Source of the DNA: Anolis sagrei
Lineage: Eukaryota > Chordata > Lepidosauria > Squamata > Anolidae
Reading direction: 5' to 3'
NCBI RefSeq assembly: GCF_037176765.1
Contig: NC_090023.1
Span: 149,060,366 to 149,124,365, forward strand
DNA: 64,000 nucleotides
Shown piece by piece: positions 1 to 12,196 of this stretch. Made by a program: the position numbers and the translations under genes. The number at the start of each line of letters is the position of its first letter. Within the stretch, counting starts at the first letter, position 1. The notes beneath the pieces are model-generated. The model was not told the DNA's origin. It made no database searches and saw only the letters and a program-made list of their open reading frames with translations.

Positions 1-428
1 TGACCTGTTGGAAGAGCTCTGACAGCTGAACGAGGTGTCAGAATGTAAAAATGCAATTGAAGATTGATCTCTTCTGGTATGCCTTCCCAGTCAACTTTCA
101 ATTGTGGGGTTTTTATTTCCATTCTCTTGCCACTATGGACCTCATCACAAACATCTATGGGTTCACCATACATCATGGGGAATGCATGGAGTCCTGGTGG
201 GGGGTTTGGAGAACCTGTCACTCCATGCCTCTCGTTGCATCACTTACCAAAGACCTCATCACATGGGGGGAAGCATTGCCACCTGGCTTCCCCTCATTGT
301 CCTGAAGGCAACACAGGCAGCTACGGTGGTGACATATGCCACTTCCTATATCTGTGTCTATATCTGTGTTTGGTATAAGTTTTCATATGTGTACTTGCCT
401 CAAGACATCAGGAGAGGTGGATAATAAA
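1..428. other. Unclassified sequence at left edge
   Basis: No exon, RNA gene or named repeat is recognised here. Short open frames exist on the plus strand but have no known motif and unremarkable composition. If the human gene order holds, further DUSP-family exons may lie beyond the left edge. Confidence 0.4.
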
Positions 429-460
429 TAAAAAAAATATTATTAGTATTATTATTATTT

Positions 461-608
461 GAAACACAACAAGATGAGTCCACAGCAGACAAGATCACTC
501 TGCTGGCTGTTGTCTTGGATCACATGTCGGACACTTTCCAAGTGTCTAGGACTGTGTGGTGTATTGGCAAATAATCCTACTAAGGTGGCCTTCTGCAGCT
601 GGCAGATG

Positions 609-610
<2 letters not shown>
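461..610 (-). mobile_element. R4-clade LINE, 3' end fragment (copy 1)
   Basis: This is the reverse complement of the last ~150 bp of the better-preserved R4 copy at 11309-12153. It covers the end of the ORF and the short 3' UTR. On its 3' side (429-460) lies an ATT-rich tail. On its 5' side it stops abruptly at a long (ATT)n array (611-657). It is a heavily 5'-truncated insertion with trinucleotide arrays on both sides. Confidence 0.75.

Positions 611-657
<47 letters not shown>
611..657. repeat. (ATT)n / (TAA)n microsatellite
   Basis: About sixteen uninterrupted ATT units directly abut the truncated 5' end of the R4 fragment at 461-610. This is one of several TAA arrays in the window that touch R4 pieces. 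Confidence 0.95.
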
Positions 658-757
658 GTGCTTGTGTTTGTCCACAAAAAGATCTAGAATACAAAATCTT
701 ACTGTCTAAGATAACTGAGTCCTGATGTATTTTGATGGCAGCAGTCAGGCCAACAAA

Positions 758-1290
758 TGGATTGTGATGTCACTGGTTACCCACATTGTCCTGAGTGGCC
801 TATTCATTTGAGACAGAAAGAGCTGCAAACACAGCCCTGGCCCATGTTGTGTTGCTTATTAGCCAATGGACTTCAGCCTTCAAGGTAAAATGCAGGACTA
901 TTACTTCAGATTTGGGAGCAGGGTGATGGAAAACAATTTCAGAAAGGAGCAACAATTTGGCAGGCTCTTGGTTCATTCTTGGATACATTCAAGGTTAGTG
1001 GAATAAAAAGCAATGTGTGCTAAGACTTTGCATTGCTACTGTGTTTAAGATTGCAGGATTATTTTAACTATATTATTTGTAGAAATCATTACCATTTATA
1101 TACATTTATTTTTAAATGGTGGGTGTTTGAAGACTTGTTTAATATATATGCTAAGTAAAAAGGACCATCTGTGACATTTGTTTAGTGTGTCGTACCGGGA
1201 ATTTAACTTCACTGGCACAGCATTCTGAAGTAAAATGGATAACTATCCCATGCTACTATCTCTGAATATATCAGCCAAATTTAATTCTGT
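758..1290. repeat. Unclassified dispersed sequence, copy A
   Basis: Aligns by eye with 18998-19640 over most of its length in the same orientation. Shared blocks include GATTGTGATGTCACTGGTTA, a segment with AAGGTAAAATGCA, one with TCTTGGTTCATTCTTG, and one with GAATTTAACTTCA followed by TCTGAAGTAAAA. Identity looks like roughly 70-80% in blocks with indels. No coding potential, terminal repeats or LINE/SINE hallmarks are seen. It may be an old repeat family or a local duplication. Confidence 0.7.
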
Positions 1291-1617
1291 GTAGTTCTTT
1301 CAGTGTCTTTGGCTGTGATATGGTAGTAGTGTTGGAAATAGCAACCTTCCAAGCCTTCACTCTTTGTTTGTTAAAATACATATTTGCTAACCTGTATTGT
1401 ATGTATATATTGACTGGCCAGTTTGACCACTTTTGGTGTGGGAGGGGCTACAGACATGTGATTGTACTGAACATGTTGAGACTCAGTATGCTTTTCAACT
1501 TTAATGGAAAAGTATGTTTTTGGACTTATGCCGGAATAGTTTACTATATGTTTGCTTTGAGAAGCACAGAGTGCAATTATACAGTTTGGACTTTCATAAG
1601 ATATATACTTAAAGGCA

Positions 1618-1915
1618 GGGCTGTTGCAAAGGGGGGTGGGGGGGGGTGGGTTAGGGGTTCAACCCCCCCCCCCCCAAATTTTCAGGTTAAAAAACCTGGT
1701 TTACTCATGAATTTTAACTGGTTAGCCAAATCCCCGTGCCAAGTCTATGAGAAGCAAAAATTAAATTGATGAAAGTAAATCTATATAAATTATATAATGA
1801 ACATACTATATAAATTATTTTGTGTTATGGAACTACTCTTCATGATTCACCAAAAAAAATTCAACCCCCCACCCCCACCCCGAGAAATATTTTCTGTCTA
1901 TAATGCTGCTTAAAG
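1618..1915. mobile_element. Possible hAT-type short element with G/C homopolymers
   Basis: Begins with CAGGGCTGTTGCAAAGG followed by a long G-run and later C-runs, like the G-rich element at 28987-29254. Flanks carry a similar 8-mer (acttaaag left of the start, gcttaaag after the end). The right terminus is poorly preserved, so the class is tentative. Confidence 0.4.
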
Positions 1916-3512
1916 ACTTTGGACTATGGACTATTGATTAAGAATGCTGCCCCGTGTTCTCAACACAGAGAAACCACATTCTATCTATAACTGAACTTTA
2001 ATAAGAAATGTGCCTGTATGGTGTATTAATACAATATGTTTGTGAGTAAACAAGGCATGATATTTTTCAAAGAAGATTTGGTTTTTTTAATCTCTGAGTA
2101 CATATTTTAAACTAAAAGGTTTCAAGGGGGAATATATGTTTTGGGCAACTGCAACTTCAGCTTCGAAGAAACATTTTAAAACTCTGCTAGCCAAATATAT
2201 TTTTATGCAGTGGCATGTGTTTGCCCCTGACAGTTCAAAGACATGGTTCTTCAGTTTAACCACTTAGTTACCTGTGTGACATTACATGAATGCTTGTGAA
2301 CATAACTTGGACAAAAGGTTGACTTCTAACACAGTAATCTTTTTCCAAAAAGTAGTAACTTCACATTCAAAGGAAATTTATCTCTGTTAGATATGCCAAC
2401 TAGTGGGAGACGGCTGTTGTCTTCATGCCCTATCAAGGAAGCAATTGTTTCTCTCCCCTTTTCTGTATCATTATTTAAGAAAGGTGAGGTGGTGGTATGT
2501 ATCTTCTCTCTCTCTCTCGCTCTCTCAAAGTCAAAGTATGTAGGTATATATTTTAGCTTGTTGGTTTGCACCACAAAGGCTCCTACATGGCTTGATGAAT
2601 CTGGACTAAACTTGCCACACTAATCCTTATTTATCCAACTTAAAATAAATGTGGATTTGAACTAAATAAAACCTACCCCTTTTTGGCCCAGAATAGAGGG
2701 AAGGGACAAAGCAGATTGTCTGTGCCTATTGACTTCATCACACAGAAGAGTTCTTGTGTTGCCATACAGTCTACAGGAGGAAATCATGTTCAAACACATT
2801 GGTATTCGACTACAATTCTCCTGGATATAGGTAATCCATTTGAACGTTGAACATTCCTCTCAATTATCTGACTGATATCATTTTCAGATTCTTTTCCATT
2901 CACCACAATAATCTGTTGGACTCCATTAACAAGGAGATTGATCTTATACTTCATTGATTTGACATAAACCATTTTTGTCTGAATCAGGAAATGATATCTG
3001 AGAGAACCAACCGTACCTTTTTCAATTCCAGTCTTGTCTAGTCTATTTGATTCCACAAATCCTGAGTCAATAGATGATCGCAATGAGCCTCTCATCCATT
3101 AAAGCTTACATCCTTTGTCACCTGCAGCTGATCTGCTATTATAAGATAAACTCTGAGTTGCCTGAGGGCTGAGAAGGCTGAGAAGGGTTCATTTACATTC
3201 ATTTATTTACAAATACAGTAAATAAATAAATAAATAAACTCCCTCTGTCAGTTTTTTGTAATCCAAACATAATCTAATTTCCTTCTTTAAGCCCATCTGT
3301 ATGCTCATAGGATAATGAAGCCTTCTGCCAGTGTGATCTGATGTGACATCAATAGCTTCCGAAACCCTTCTGAATGGTATTGGTCCCAAGGTACTGGTTG
3401 AATCATGGAATGCTGTCACTGAAGATGTAACCTTATGAGCCTTATTCAGGGCTGCATCTGCTCTTAATTCATCTACTTCCTTTAATGTTGTGTCCCCTTC
3501 ATGAGGCACACA
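1916..3512. other. AT-rich non-coding stretch
   Basis: Contains a short (CT)n tract near 2503-2527 and a (TAAA)n tract near 3218-3238. Two minus-strand open frames at 2790-3095 and 3207-3509 have no convincing family match. No exon signals are seen. Confidence 0.4.
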
Positions 3513-3680
3513 TATTTATTTATTTACTTACTTGCTGTATTTGTATGCCACCTTTCTCAGCCTGTAGGTGACTCAAGGAGGTTAACAGGGTAAAATTCAA
3601 TGCTTACAATATCATAAATACAATTAAAAACATAACATATAATAAAAACTAAACAAATCAATAAAATACAAATTCATAGT
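3513..3680 (-). mobile_element. L2/CR1-group LINE, 3' tail fragment
   Basis: Reverse complement ends in a TAAATAAATA-type tail preceded by the recurrent block seen in many copies here (agtcacctacaggctgagaa then ggtggcatacaaat). This is the 3' UTR end of an L2-like LINE or of a SINE borrowing that tail. Confidence 0.55.
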
Positions 3681-3727
3681 GTCTCCTTGTTAAAAATGTT
3701 GTCCAGTCTCATTGTCATCGTTCCATT

Positions 3728-4345
3728 TTATTATTTATTTATTGATTTATTACTGCGCTTGTTTCTCAGCCTAAATTGGCGACTCAATGCGGTTTACAAC
3801 ACTACAACAATCAACAATTTTCCTGTTTTTTTAAAAAAGAAATTATTTGATACATCCCCACAATCAACAAATTTTTGCCATACAGGACTTATTTCAATAT
3901 ACATTATTCCAAAAGTAAATATTCCTTGAATGACATTCTATACATTCCTTAGTTATGTATCGCCCAACAACACCCCCCTCCCCCATTCCCCCCACCCCCC
4001 GGAACAGCAATTCTAAATCATGTCATTGCATCAATTTAACCATGTGGAAAGTCTGGTTCATAATGCTATATCTGTCGTCTCCATCTATTTTGTCAATTAA
4101 CACAGACAATCGTTCCATTTTCCTATGTCATTTACTCTGCATTTGGAAACGCTTGTTCAAAAAGCCATGTCTTGACTTTTTTCTGGAATGGTAAAAGGGA
4201 GGTGGCCGATCTAAAATCTATAGGGAGGGCGTTCCATAGCTGAGGGGCCACAACCAAGAAGGCTCTGTCTCTCGTCTCCGCCAAACGTACTTGTGACAAA
4301 GGTGGTAACAAGAGCAGGGCCTCCCCACATTATCTTAAGATCTTA
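3728..4345 (-). mobile_element. L2-group LINE, 3' end with ORF2 C-terminus
   Basis: On the minus strand the segment near 4140-4320 reads as the L2-type ORF2 C-terminus (GEALLL..., then a WNALP-like block and a K-x-W-x-F-E-x-A-F-like end). It is followed by a 3' UTR and the tail block with AACCGCATTGAGTCGCC and TTTATT-type repeats at 3728-3760. It closely resembles the plus-strand copy at 35360-35890. The copy is 5'-truncated and degraded. Confidence 0.65.
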
Positions 4346-4394
4346 GATGGTTAAATACCACTGAAATAATGCCCTAAATCAAAGCATCAATAAG

Positions 4395-4700
4395 AGGAAC
4401 TTTCAATAACGCTTATCTACTTCCAGTCTAACATACATAATTTTTGACAGTAGCCTAAAAACCTTTTTGAATTTAAAGAGGAAGACTATTCGGCTATTAT
4501 TGCTTCTTTGAACATATGTTTGACTGTTTGAATGTTTTAATACTGTTTTATGTTGTTTTTATTTAAATTGCATATTTATGCTTTTGGTTGTGGGCACCAT
4601 GGTATGCCAGTTGTTAGCTGCCCTGAGTCCCTCTGCGGAGGTCGAGATAGGATGGGATACAAATGTCGAAAATAAAATAAATAAATAAATAAATAAATAT
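4395..4700 (+). mobile_element. L2-group LINE, 3' UTR and tail
   Basis: Ends with GCCCTGAGTCCCTCTGCGGA, then GGATGGGATACAAATG and an (AAAT)n tail at 4670-4697 that runs into a short (AT)n. This is the standard L2-like 3' end seen throughout the window. No coding sequence remains. Confidence 0.6.
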
Positions 4701-5857
4701 ATATATATATTAGCTCTTACTGACTAGTTTTCTAAAAACAGATGTTGTTCTAGATTCCTTTATGATCTGATTGTGAGTCTGATGAATTGCTCTGTGACTC
4801 TGATGTATTTATCACTTTTTAAAACTCTTATAAGTATCTGTTTGAAAAAAAAATCTGTCAGTTTTTAATTCGATCTCCTGTTCTTCTTCAGAAGAGTTAT
4901 ATTCTCCTCCTGAATTTTTTCCCTACATCTTGCCATTCATCTTCATCCACTTCATCCAAATGCCTAGTCTTCCTTGTGTACTTTTCCTCATCCTCACTAC
5001 CTTTGCTGTTTGTTCTGACATCCTTTTCCCATGGCTCATTAATTCATTAGTATGTAACTATTCCTTGTATAATTTATTATTATAAGTCCTTGTAATTGAG
5101 CATGTTTAATTAATTCATTTCATTTAATTCTGATCTGGTGTATTTCAATTAATTTTCTTTGTTTTTTTCTCTCCATTTTCTGAGAATAATAATTCTATTT
5201 CTTTATTAACTGCCTCTCTAATAGTTAAATGAATATCAGTCATCACATTTGCGATCTAATTTGATTCATAGACAGCCAATTTTGAAGAACTAGCCCTCAA
5301 ACATCCTTCTGAATGCATTGTTGCCTCCATGCGTGGCAACGTTCGTAATTGTTTATGGATATATTGTTCTTCCCAAATAAAGCTTACAAATATTCCATAA
5401 ATTTGGGAGTCATGTGTTTATCGGGCACATATATCTGCTACTTCCCCATCTCAATACCTCCTTCTATTAGGGCAATTCCAGATCCGCAGCAGCAATTTTC
5501 TCTGCTTAGGCGATTACGTTTCTACCTGTTGCAGTTTCTGGAGATTTCCCTGGTTTTATGGCATTTTCCTCCAAGACTGCAGGGTAAATAGAAGTCTTTT
5601 TATCTTTATTCCTTTTCAATGAAGAGACATTTACACATTGCCAGTCTTTTTCTTAGTTTCAGCACCACTTTTTGATTCTGTTTGTAACTGTATTTCTTTA
5701 GCTTCACTTTACTAGAAGTCATAAGTATCGTTCCTATATCATCTTTCTGCTCTACTCCAGAGACATAGTCATCCGGGTGGCTGGGTTTTTGGTTTATGCT
5801 GTCTCTTAGTCTGCTGGTCAGCCATCAGAAAGACTTGAAAATTTCTCATATTTGTAT
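4701..5857. other. AT-rich non-coding stretch, nothing recognised
   Basis: Low GC. Only short chance open frames and no clear repeat boundary. Confidence 0.4.
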
Positions 5858-7255
5858 TGTTGAAGGCCTTCACGCCCAGAGTCACTAGGGTGTTGTGTAG
5901 TTTCCAGGCTGTATGGGCCTGTTCTAGCAGCATTTTCTCCTGATGTTTTGCTTGCATCTGTGGCCTGCATCTTCAGAGGATCTGATAGTGGTCAAGCAAG
6001 GGGAGTATATGTACCTGTGGAATGTCCAGGGTGGGAGGAAAGAACCATTGTCTGTTAAACTAGTGTGAAGGGTTCAATTACCAAGCTTTGAAGTAGCCTG
6101 GCCTTTGCTCCCTTTGAATTGTTTGTTGCCTGGAGGCATCTTTTGAGTAAGCCCTTGATTGCTTACTATCTGGAGACTTCCTGAGTCTGGGTGGTTTCCT
6201 TACTCACTGTCTTGATTCTAATGTTTTTCAATACAGGTAGCCCAATTTGATTCATTTTCATGGTTCCTTTCTGTTGAAATTGTTTATGTGCTTCTGGATT
6301 TCAATGCCTTCTCTGTGAAGTCTGACAAAGTGGTTGCCCAAGTGGTCCAGAATTTCTGTGTTTTCAAATAATATTCTGTGCCCAGCTTGGTTTATCATGT
6401 ATTCTACTATGGCTGATTTTTCTGGCTGAATTAGTCTTTCATGTTCTTTGATTCATGTCTGGGCACTACGTTTGATGGTCCCTATGTAGACTTGTCCACA
6501 GCTGCACAGTATGTGATATATTCTTGCACTGGTTAGAGAATCCCCTTTATCCTTAGCCGACTGTAGCATTTGTTGAATTTTTTTGGTGAGTCTGTAGATT
6601 GTTTGTAGGTTATGTTTCTCCATAAGCTACCTATGCGGTCAGTGGTTCCCTTGATGAATGATAAAAACTAGGGCTGGGCGGTTTCGTTCGTTAATTTCGT
6701 AATTCGTTATTAATTCGTTATTTTTTTTATAACGAAGCGATATTGAACCATTCAGGAGCAACTAAAAAACGAAACGAATTTTTCCAATTCGTTTCATTAT
6801 TGTTTCGAAATTGTTTCGTAATTGTTTCGAAATTGTTTCGTTATTATTTCGTTATTATTTCCGTATGTCTGGTGCAAGTTTTATAGTCGTTGTTTGTTTT
6901 ATCAGTGATAAAAAAATAAATTATCACACCAACAGTCAACAACAGAGGGAGAGGGAAGCTCAGCCCTAATAAAAACACCTTTCCTCTAGGTGGCTCTATA
7001 TCTTAATTTCTGTGGCTTGTTCTTGATCTTGCAGCTCTTCTGATGTCTGCAGAAGAGTAAACATTAGCCTATAGAGCCCAGTTTATGTGATTCAGTTCAT
7101 CTTGAAGGAAGTGAGGTTCACAGATTCTGTTGGCACAGTCCACCAGAGCTTTAATTTTGCTCCTTTTTTGTCCTGGGTGGTGATTGTAGTTTTTATGTAG
7201 CTATCAATCCATGTGTGTGGGTTTTCTGTATACTGTGTGGCCCAATTGTTGGTTT
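5858..7255 (-). mobile_element. Penelope-like element, 3' part with GIY-YIG region
   Basis: Read on the minus strand, 6455-6560 gives a protein stretch containing RIYHILCSCGQVYIGT, matching the GIY-YIG endonuclease signature (here RIY ... VYIGT) that follows the reverse transcriptase in Penelope/Neptune-type elements. Downstream come EHE-like and H-x-N-x-x-x-E-like blocks of the same domain. Near 7190-7255 a HTHG/YRKPTHT-like block fits the RT C-terminus. The terminal block near 5858-5960, with the AGCAGCATTTTCTCCTGATG motif, recurs in a palindrome at 60772-60945. The copy is old, truncated and split by a 300-bp hAT element at 6669-6968. Confidence 0.75.
6669..6968. mobile_element. Non-autonomous hAT element nested in the Penelope-like element
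   Basis: A 300-bp element with terminal inverted repeats TAGGGCTG / CAGCCCTA, flanked by a perfect 8-bp target duplication ataaaaac (6661-6668 and 6969-6976). The 8-bp duplication and terminal sequence fit the hAT superfamily. The interior is built of many TTCGTTATTATTTCG / GTTTCGAAATTG-like units. Removing it restores the surrounding Penelope-like sequence, so it is the younger insertion. Confidence 0.88.
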
Positions 7256-7917
7256 GGTTATTCAAATTTGCTTTTTATGTTTAGTTCAGTATTCACTTTC
7301 CTTCTATCCTAAATCTATCCTGACTTGCGTAATACTATTTAATAAACAGAAGGGTTATAAACACATCAGGTTAGCACGACAGGTGATTTAGGAGGAGTCC
7401 TAACAGAACTAACAGAAAAATAACATGAAATCCTGCCTGTCAGGTTGGCATGTGAGATAAGCCCAATCCTGGTGGATTGCTCCTTCTGTTTTCCCAGGAT
7501 GAACTTGCACAGTAAATCCAGTCTCTCATTTCTTCTTAGATGTTCATTCCCGGAGTAAAATACTTCCTTAAAATGTCCAATTCCTGTGTTCTTTACCCGC
7601 TCTCCCCAATGTTTTGTAATGTTTATGTGTTCGATGTATAGCATTCCCTGATTCATACTTCTCACATTTAATAGTTCAATACTATATATTGTTCAGCTTT
7701 GGATTTCCGTTTTGCCTCTGAGCACAACAGCTGAAAGTCCTTCCAGCATTTTTTTTCCTGTTGCGTCATTAACCACAGTAGTACTCATAGTTGTTCTCTG
7801 TTCTCCCCCAATAGCTCATTGAGTGCCATCTAATCTGGCACTTTCATCTTCTGATGCTATGTTTCATTTTGGATTTTTGTGATAAAAGATCTCCAGAAGG
7901 AGATTCACTTTTCCTCC
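7256..7917. other. Non-coding stretch, nothing recognised
   Basis: Only chance open frames. No repeat boundary or splice-supported exon is seen. Confidence 0.4.
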
Positions 7918-7925
7918 CTTTATGC

Positions 7926-8060
7926 CAGCAGTTCTCAACCCGTGGGTCCCCAGGTGTTTTGGCCTACAAATCCCAGTGATCCCAGTCAGTTTACCAGCTG
8001 TTAGGATTTCTGAGAGTTGAAGACCAAAATATCTGGGGACCCACAAGTTGAGAACCACTG
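7926..8060. mobile_element. 135-bp hairpin hAT element (copy 1)
   Basis: Starts CAGCAGTTCTCAACC and ends GTTGAGAACCACTG. Nearly the whole element is one inverted repeat of ~57-bp arms with a short loop around AGTTTACCAGCTGTTAGG. Flanking 8-mers ctttatgc and ttctatgc match at 6 of 8 positions. Carries the GTCCCCAG arm type. Confidence 0.88.
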
Positions 8061-8670
8061 TTCTATGCAGTACTAACAAGTGTTAGCTATGGTGTTACTA
8101 CTATTGTCTCTGAGAGATCCTCCACCAACGTCATGCTCTACTACTCTTGCCACTAAGTAGATGTTTGGCACATTTGGTAGGCTTCTCAGCAAAAGTCTGA
8201 TATGGGAGATCCCACCAGCGGCACTGCTGTCATCATCATAATCTTTTGCCTCAAAGAAGCATACAATCCACCAACATGGAAAGATAGCGCCATTGGTTTG
8301 TACTTAATGCATAAACCTTGATCCCATCACCAGGTACAAGAAACTTCAGGACCAGAGATTATCCTGAACTGGCAAATTGTCTATCTCACAGTCAGTAAAT
8401 TATAGGGCTGCTGGTGCCTGCTGGGGCTGCTAGGTCAGAAAGTGGGTTCATTAGAGTCAAAACAGTCCTTTCTGTTCTCACTTGACAATGTTGCAAGGCA
8501 GAACCCACACAGTGAGCCAGTAACATTAGTTCTAGATCCACACACTCCTGCACCAACAACAACCCTTGTATTATAGAGAATCAAATGAATTTACAGTGAT
8601 GAGCTCAAAAGCCATGGGTAAGTTGGGAGGAAGACTGAAACAATTTATTTGTTTAATATCCAGTCTTTAT

Positions 8671-9127
8671 TTATTTATTTACAGTATTTATATTCTTCCC
8701 TTCTCACTCCGCAGGGGACTCAGGGCGCATTACAATGTACATATATATGGCAAACATTCAATGCCATACACACACATATAAAAAGACAGGCACACGGAGG
8801 CTATTTAACATTCCAGCTTTTTCATGAGGGTATTCTGGCCACCACGGGACCTGTCGCTTCACTGTCCATTTGTGACACTGATGAAGTACTTCCTCATTCT
8901 TTGCATGCTTGCTGGAGATTTTTATGGCGTCATAAATTAGCCTTGCCTCATAATTGGTACCTACATTTCCTACTTGAAAGGTGCAACTTTTCTTTCAGGC
9001 TGCAAAGGTAGACAGCAAGCTACAAAAATCACTCCGACCCGGGCTGACTTCGAACTCATGATATTTTGGTCAGTAGTGATTTTAATGGAGCTGACTCCCA
9101 GCCAGCTGCGCCACAGTCCCAGTGCAC
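8671..9127 (-). mobile_element. tRNA-derived SINE with an L2-like tail
   Basis: On the minus strand it begins with a tRNA-like promoter: GGGACTGTGGCGCAGCTGG (A-box region) and, ~60 bp on, GAGTTCGAAGTC (B-box region). The body is ~350 bp. It ends in GCGCCCTGAGTCCCCTGCGG and a (TAAA)n tail at 8671-8690, which is the 3' end shared with the L2-like LINEs in this window. This indicates mobilisation by L2 machinery, unlike the BovB-tailed SINEs further right. Confidence 0.7.
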
Positions 9128-11262
9128 AGCCCACCACCGTCTTTCTCTCAATATGGTATCCTAGGCAGTCCTCGTTGCAGTTGTGGATGTGAGAGAAAAC
9201 TAAGTTGTAGGTGTGTACCAGCAATACCAGAATACCCTCATAAAAAATCTGGAATGTTAAAAGCCATGCAGAAAACTAGCATTCTTTATATGTATTCCAG
9301 AAAGCAACTCTAACACATTTTCCAAGCATCTTCTCTATATACCATAAGTGAGAAACACTGCAAAATATACATAAAATCATCTTCAAGATACCTCAGCATA
9401 GTATGGATTACTCATTTGTAAGGATGGACAGCAAATTATGAATCTCAAAAAAAGGAAAAAGGCCAAGAATGCTGGAATTAGAACCGTTCCTTTTCCATAC
9501 TGTCCCAGCTAGAAAAAATATGTTCTGGTGAAGGATATAAAAAATAGTAGCCAACAGCCCCTTTCTGATTGACAGTAAAGGTGTCTTTCACTGTCCATTT
9601 CTCCAGTTAATTCCCAGGTGCTCTTTTATTTGGATGGGTATATGTCCATTTCCAGCGATGGTGGTAGATATGTCAGATAATTAATATGAGCAAAGAATGG
9701 TAAAAGAATATGTCTAGCACCTCTGCTCATTCTAGAAGACAACCATGGGTGAAAAGCTGGAGTAGACACAGACATTACTACAGGCAGAGCACATACATAA
9801 TAGGAGAAAGGAGAATGGTTCATTTTTTCTTTGTAATGAATCAGATTGGGACTGTTTGGGGAATTTATTAAGAAGAGACACAGACAAGCTCTATCCCCCA
9901 CCTTAACGGATGGTGTAAAAAAAAAGACTAATGTTTCTCAGATAAAAATAGTCATCAGCATTTGTGACTTGGATCTTCCAGCCAACACCTCAGCTGCTTT
10001 ATATTTCTGAAACCTTCAACCCAATCCGCTGAGTGCGGTAATACTTTACTGTAAACTCCCCCTCCCCCAGTTAAAAGCCAAGAGGTTAATGGTTCTTTTG
10101 GCAATGACTTAATGGAAAAACATGATATCCAACTGCATACACTGTTTGCTACTTCTCTGTTTACATATAGTTATACGTATGTGAATAGATGCATCCACCT
10201 TCAAGGATCTCACTTTTAAAAATGGAAGAAACAGATGCATTTAATCCCGTCCCCGGATCAAAGCTTTCCTCCTTTGGGTACATGGACTGTGCTAATATAA
10301 CAATATTAGGATCCCATATTAACACAGTTTAGCAAGCAATCCTCAAAGGGCAAAATAGTGTGAGTGATTTACCAGAAAATGGGACATCTGAATATAGTGG
10401 GAATAATGGAAAATTATAAAAGCTATTTCTATACTTAGAACAATTTTAATGTTAAATCTGTATCACTTTAGAGAAATCACTGCTCTTGAAATGAGTGTCT
10501 GCATCAGAGATCAGTTCATCCACAGGAAAAGAAACACAAATAAAACAAGCCATATTTTTCTGTAAAGGATACATAGACTCACTTCACCTCTTTGAAAACC
10601 CATAGATTTTGCACTGAAATCAAATTTGTTCTAATTATAGACATTGCCATTATGATTTTCCACGATTCTCACTTCCTTCCGACGTTTCATTTTGTCTTAT
10701 GAGTTGACAGTATGGAAATTACATGTTTGCTGTCATCACTGTGGCTGCTCTCAAAAGTGAATAGAGAACCTACTTACAAAGGAGCAGTCACTCAGCCTCT
10801 ATGACTTGGCAACATGAGACAGCCAAAATGTGGGCAGGATTGCTACTGTTGAAAACCAGTGATGGGTGATGATAATTTAGTTCAGGGGCAGAAACACTTG
10901 GCTTGCTGGTTTTTGAATGGTTTTCCATTAACATTGTCCATGCTGGTTGGAGCAGAGAGGAGTTGTGGGCCGATACATTTGGAGGCCCCAGGATTTACAA
11001 TCCACATCTTCTAGAGTCATGGTATGACAAAGTTCACCACCTCATGATTTACATGGAAAGAAGAGGCAGAGTGGAAACAAAACTGAATTAATCTCAATAG
11101 TTGACAATGGCATATTAAAGTGGAAGGTGAGACTAGTGAGACTGGAAGGGCACGTTTATGTCACTCACTTTTAAAAGTAAAATATTGTTTTATATATTAG
11201 ATATAATAGTCATAAGGCAAGGAACTGATGAAATTGGGTGAGAGAATGGAACATTGAAAGTT
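9128..11262. other. Mostly single-copy non-coding DNA downstream of DUSP13
   Basis: No exon or named repeat is recognised. Open frames are short and lack motifs. Composition is ordinary AT-rich lizard intergenic DNA. Confidence 0.4.
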
Positions 11263-11308
11263 AGTGGGGAAGAAGAAGAAGAGGAGGAGGAGGAGGAGGA
11301 GGAGAAGA

Positions 11309-12153
11309 AAACTGGCGAAAGAAGGCTCTCCATGGACAGTTCCTGGGAAAAATTGAGAGCCAAATTGACAAAGAAAAAACATGGCTGTGGCTCACAAAAG
11401 GAACTTTGAAAAAGGAGACGGAGGGCCTGATTCTGGCAGCCCAAGAACAAGCCATTAGGACAAATGCCATCAAAGAAAGAATTGAAAAGTTGATGACAGA
11501 ACCCAAATGTAGACTCTGCAAGGAAGCAGATGAAACAATAAATCACATCCTCAGCTGCTGCAAGAAGATTGTGCAGACAGACTACAAGCAGAGGCATAAC
11601 ACCATTGCTCAGGTGATTAATTGAAACCTGTGCCACAAATGCCCTCTGCCTGCAACAAAGAACTGGTGGAATCACAAGCTTACAGAAGTTACAGAAAATG
11701 AACACGTCAAGCTACTCTGGGACTTCTGGATTCAGACAGACAGAGTTTTGGAGCACAGTACTCCTGACCTCACAATCGTGTTAAAAAACAAAGTATGGAT
11801 TGTGGATGTTACAATCCCAGGTGACAGCAGAATTGAAGAGAAACAACTGGAAAAGCTGGCACAATATGAGGATTTAAAGATCAAACTGCAAAGACTCTGG
11901 CGCAAGCCAGTCAAGGTGGTCCCAGTGGCGATCAGCACACTGGGTACAATGCCTAAAGATCTTGGCCTGCACTTAAACGCAATCGGCGCTGACAAGATTA
12001 CCATCTGCCAGCTGCAAAAGGCCACCTTACTGGGATCTGCATGCATTATTCGCTGATACATCACACAGCCTAGACACTTGGGAAGTGTCCGACGTGTGAT
12101 CCAATACAACAGCCAGCAGAATGTCTGCTGTGGACTCATCTTGTGGTGTTTCT
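11309..12153 (+). mobile_element. R4-clade LINE, 3' third with endonuclease domain (copy 2)
   Basis: The best R4 copy here. The frame 11406-12056 encodes the C-terminus of an R4/Dong-type ORF. It has a C-x2-C-x7-H-x4-C zinc knuckle (CRLCKEADETINHILSCC), then LLWDFWIQTDRVLEHSTPD and a PD-x12-D motif (PDLTIV...VWIVD) of the restriction-enzyme-like endonuclease, and it ends ICQLQKATLLG...R. One in-frame TGA at 11622-11624 (where related copies have W) is the only interruption in this frame, so the copy is fairly young. The 5' end is truncated next to a GAA/GGA purine tract (11271-11303). The 3' end runs into (TAA)n. Confidence 0.85.
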
Positions 12154-12154
12154 G

Positions 12155-12196
<42 letters not shown>
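12155..12196. repeat. (TAA)n microsatellite
   Basis: Fourteen TAA units between the 3' end of R4 copy 2 and an L2-like tail in the opposite orientation, whose own tail it probably was. Confidence 0.95.

Noticed and set aside
455-694. Open frames with poly-Asn or poly-Leu
   Set aside because: They are translations of the (TAA)n/(ATT)n array, not genes. The same applies at 12027-12257, 22675-22917, 30067-30560 and 63732-63953.
1320-1769. 149-codon open frame on the plus strand
   Set aside because: No domain, ends in a G-run translation, and overlaps the candidate hAT element; taken as chance.
2790-3509. Minus-strand open frames with a faint polymerase-like RLCLDYKKL string
   Set aside because: Only one short motif resembles retroelement polymerase. 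The surrounding sequence does not fit, and no terminal repeats or other domains are seen. I cannot call an element here.
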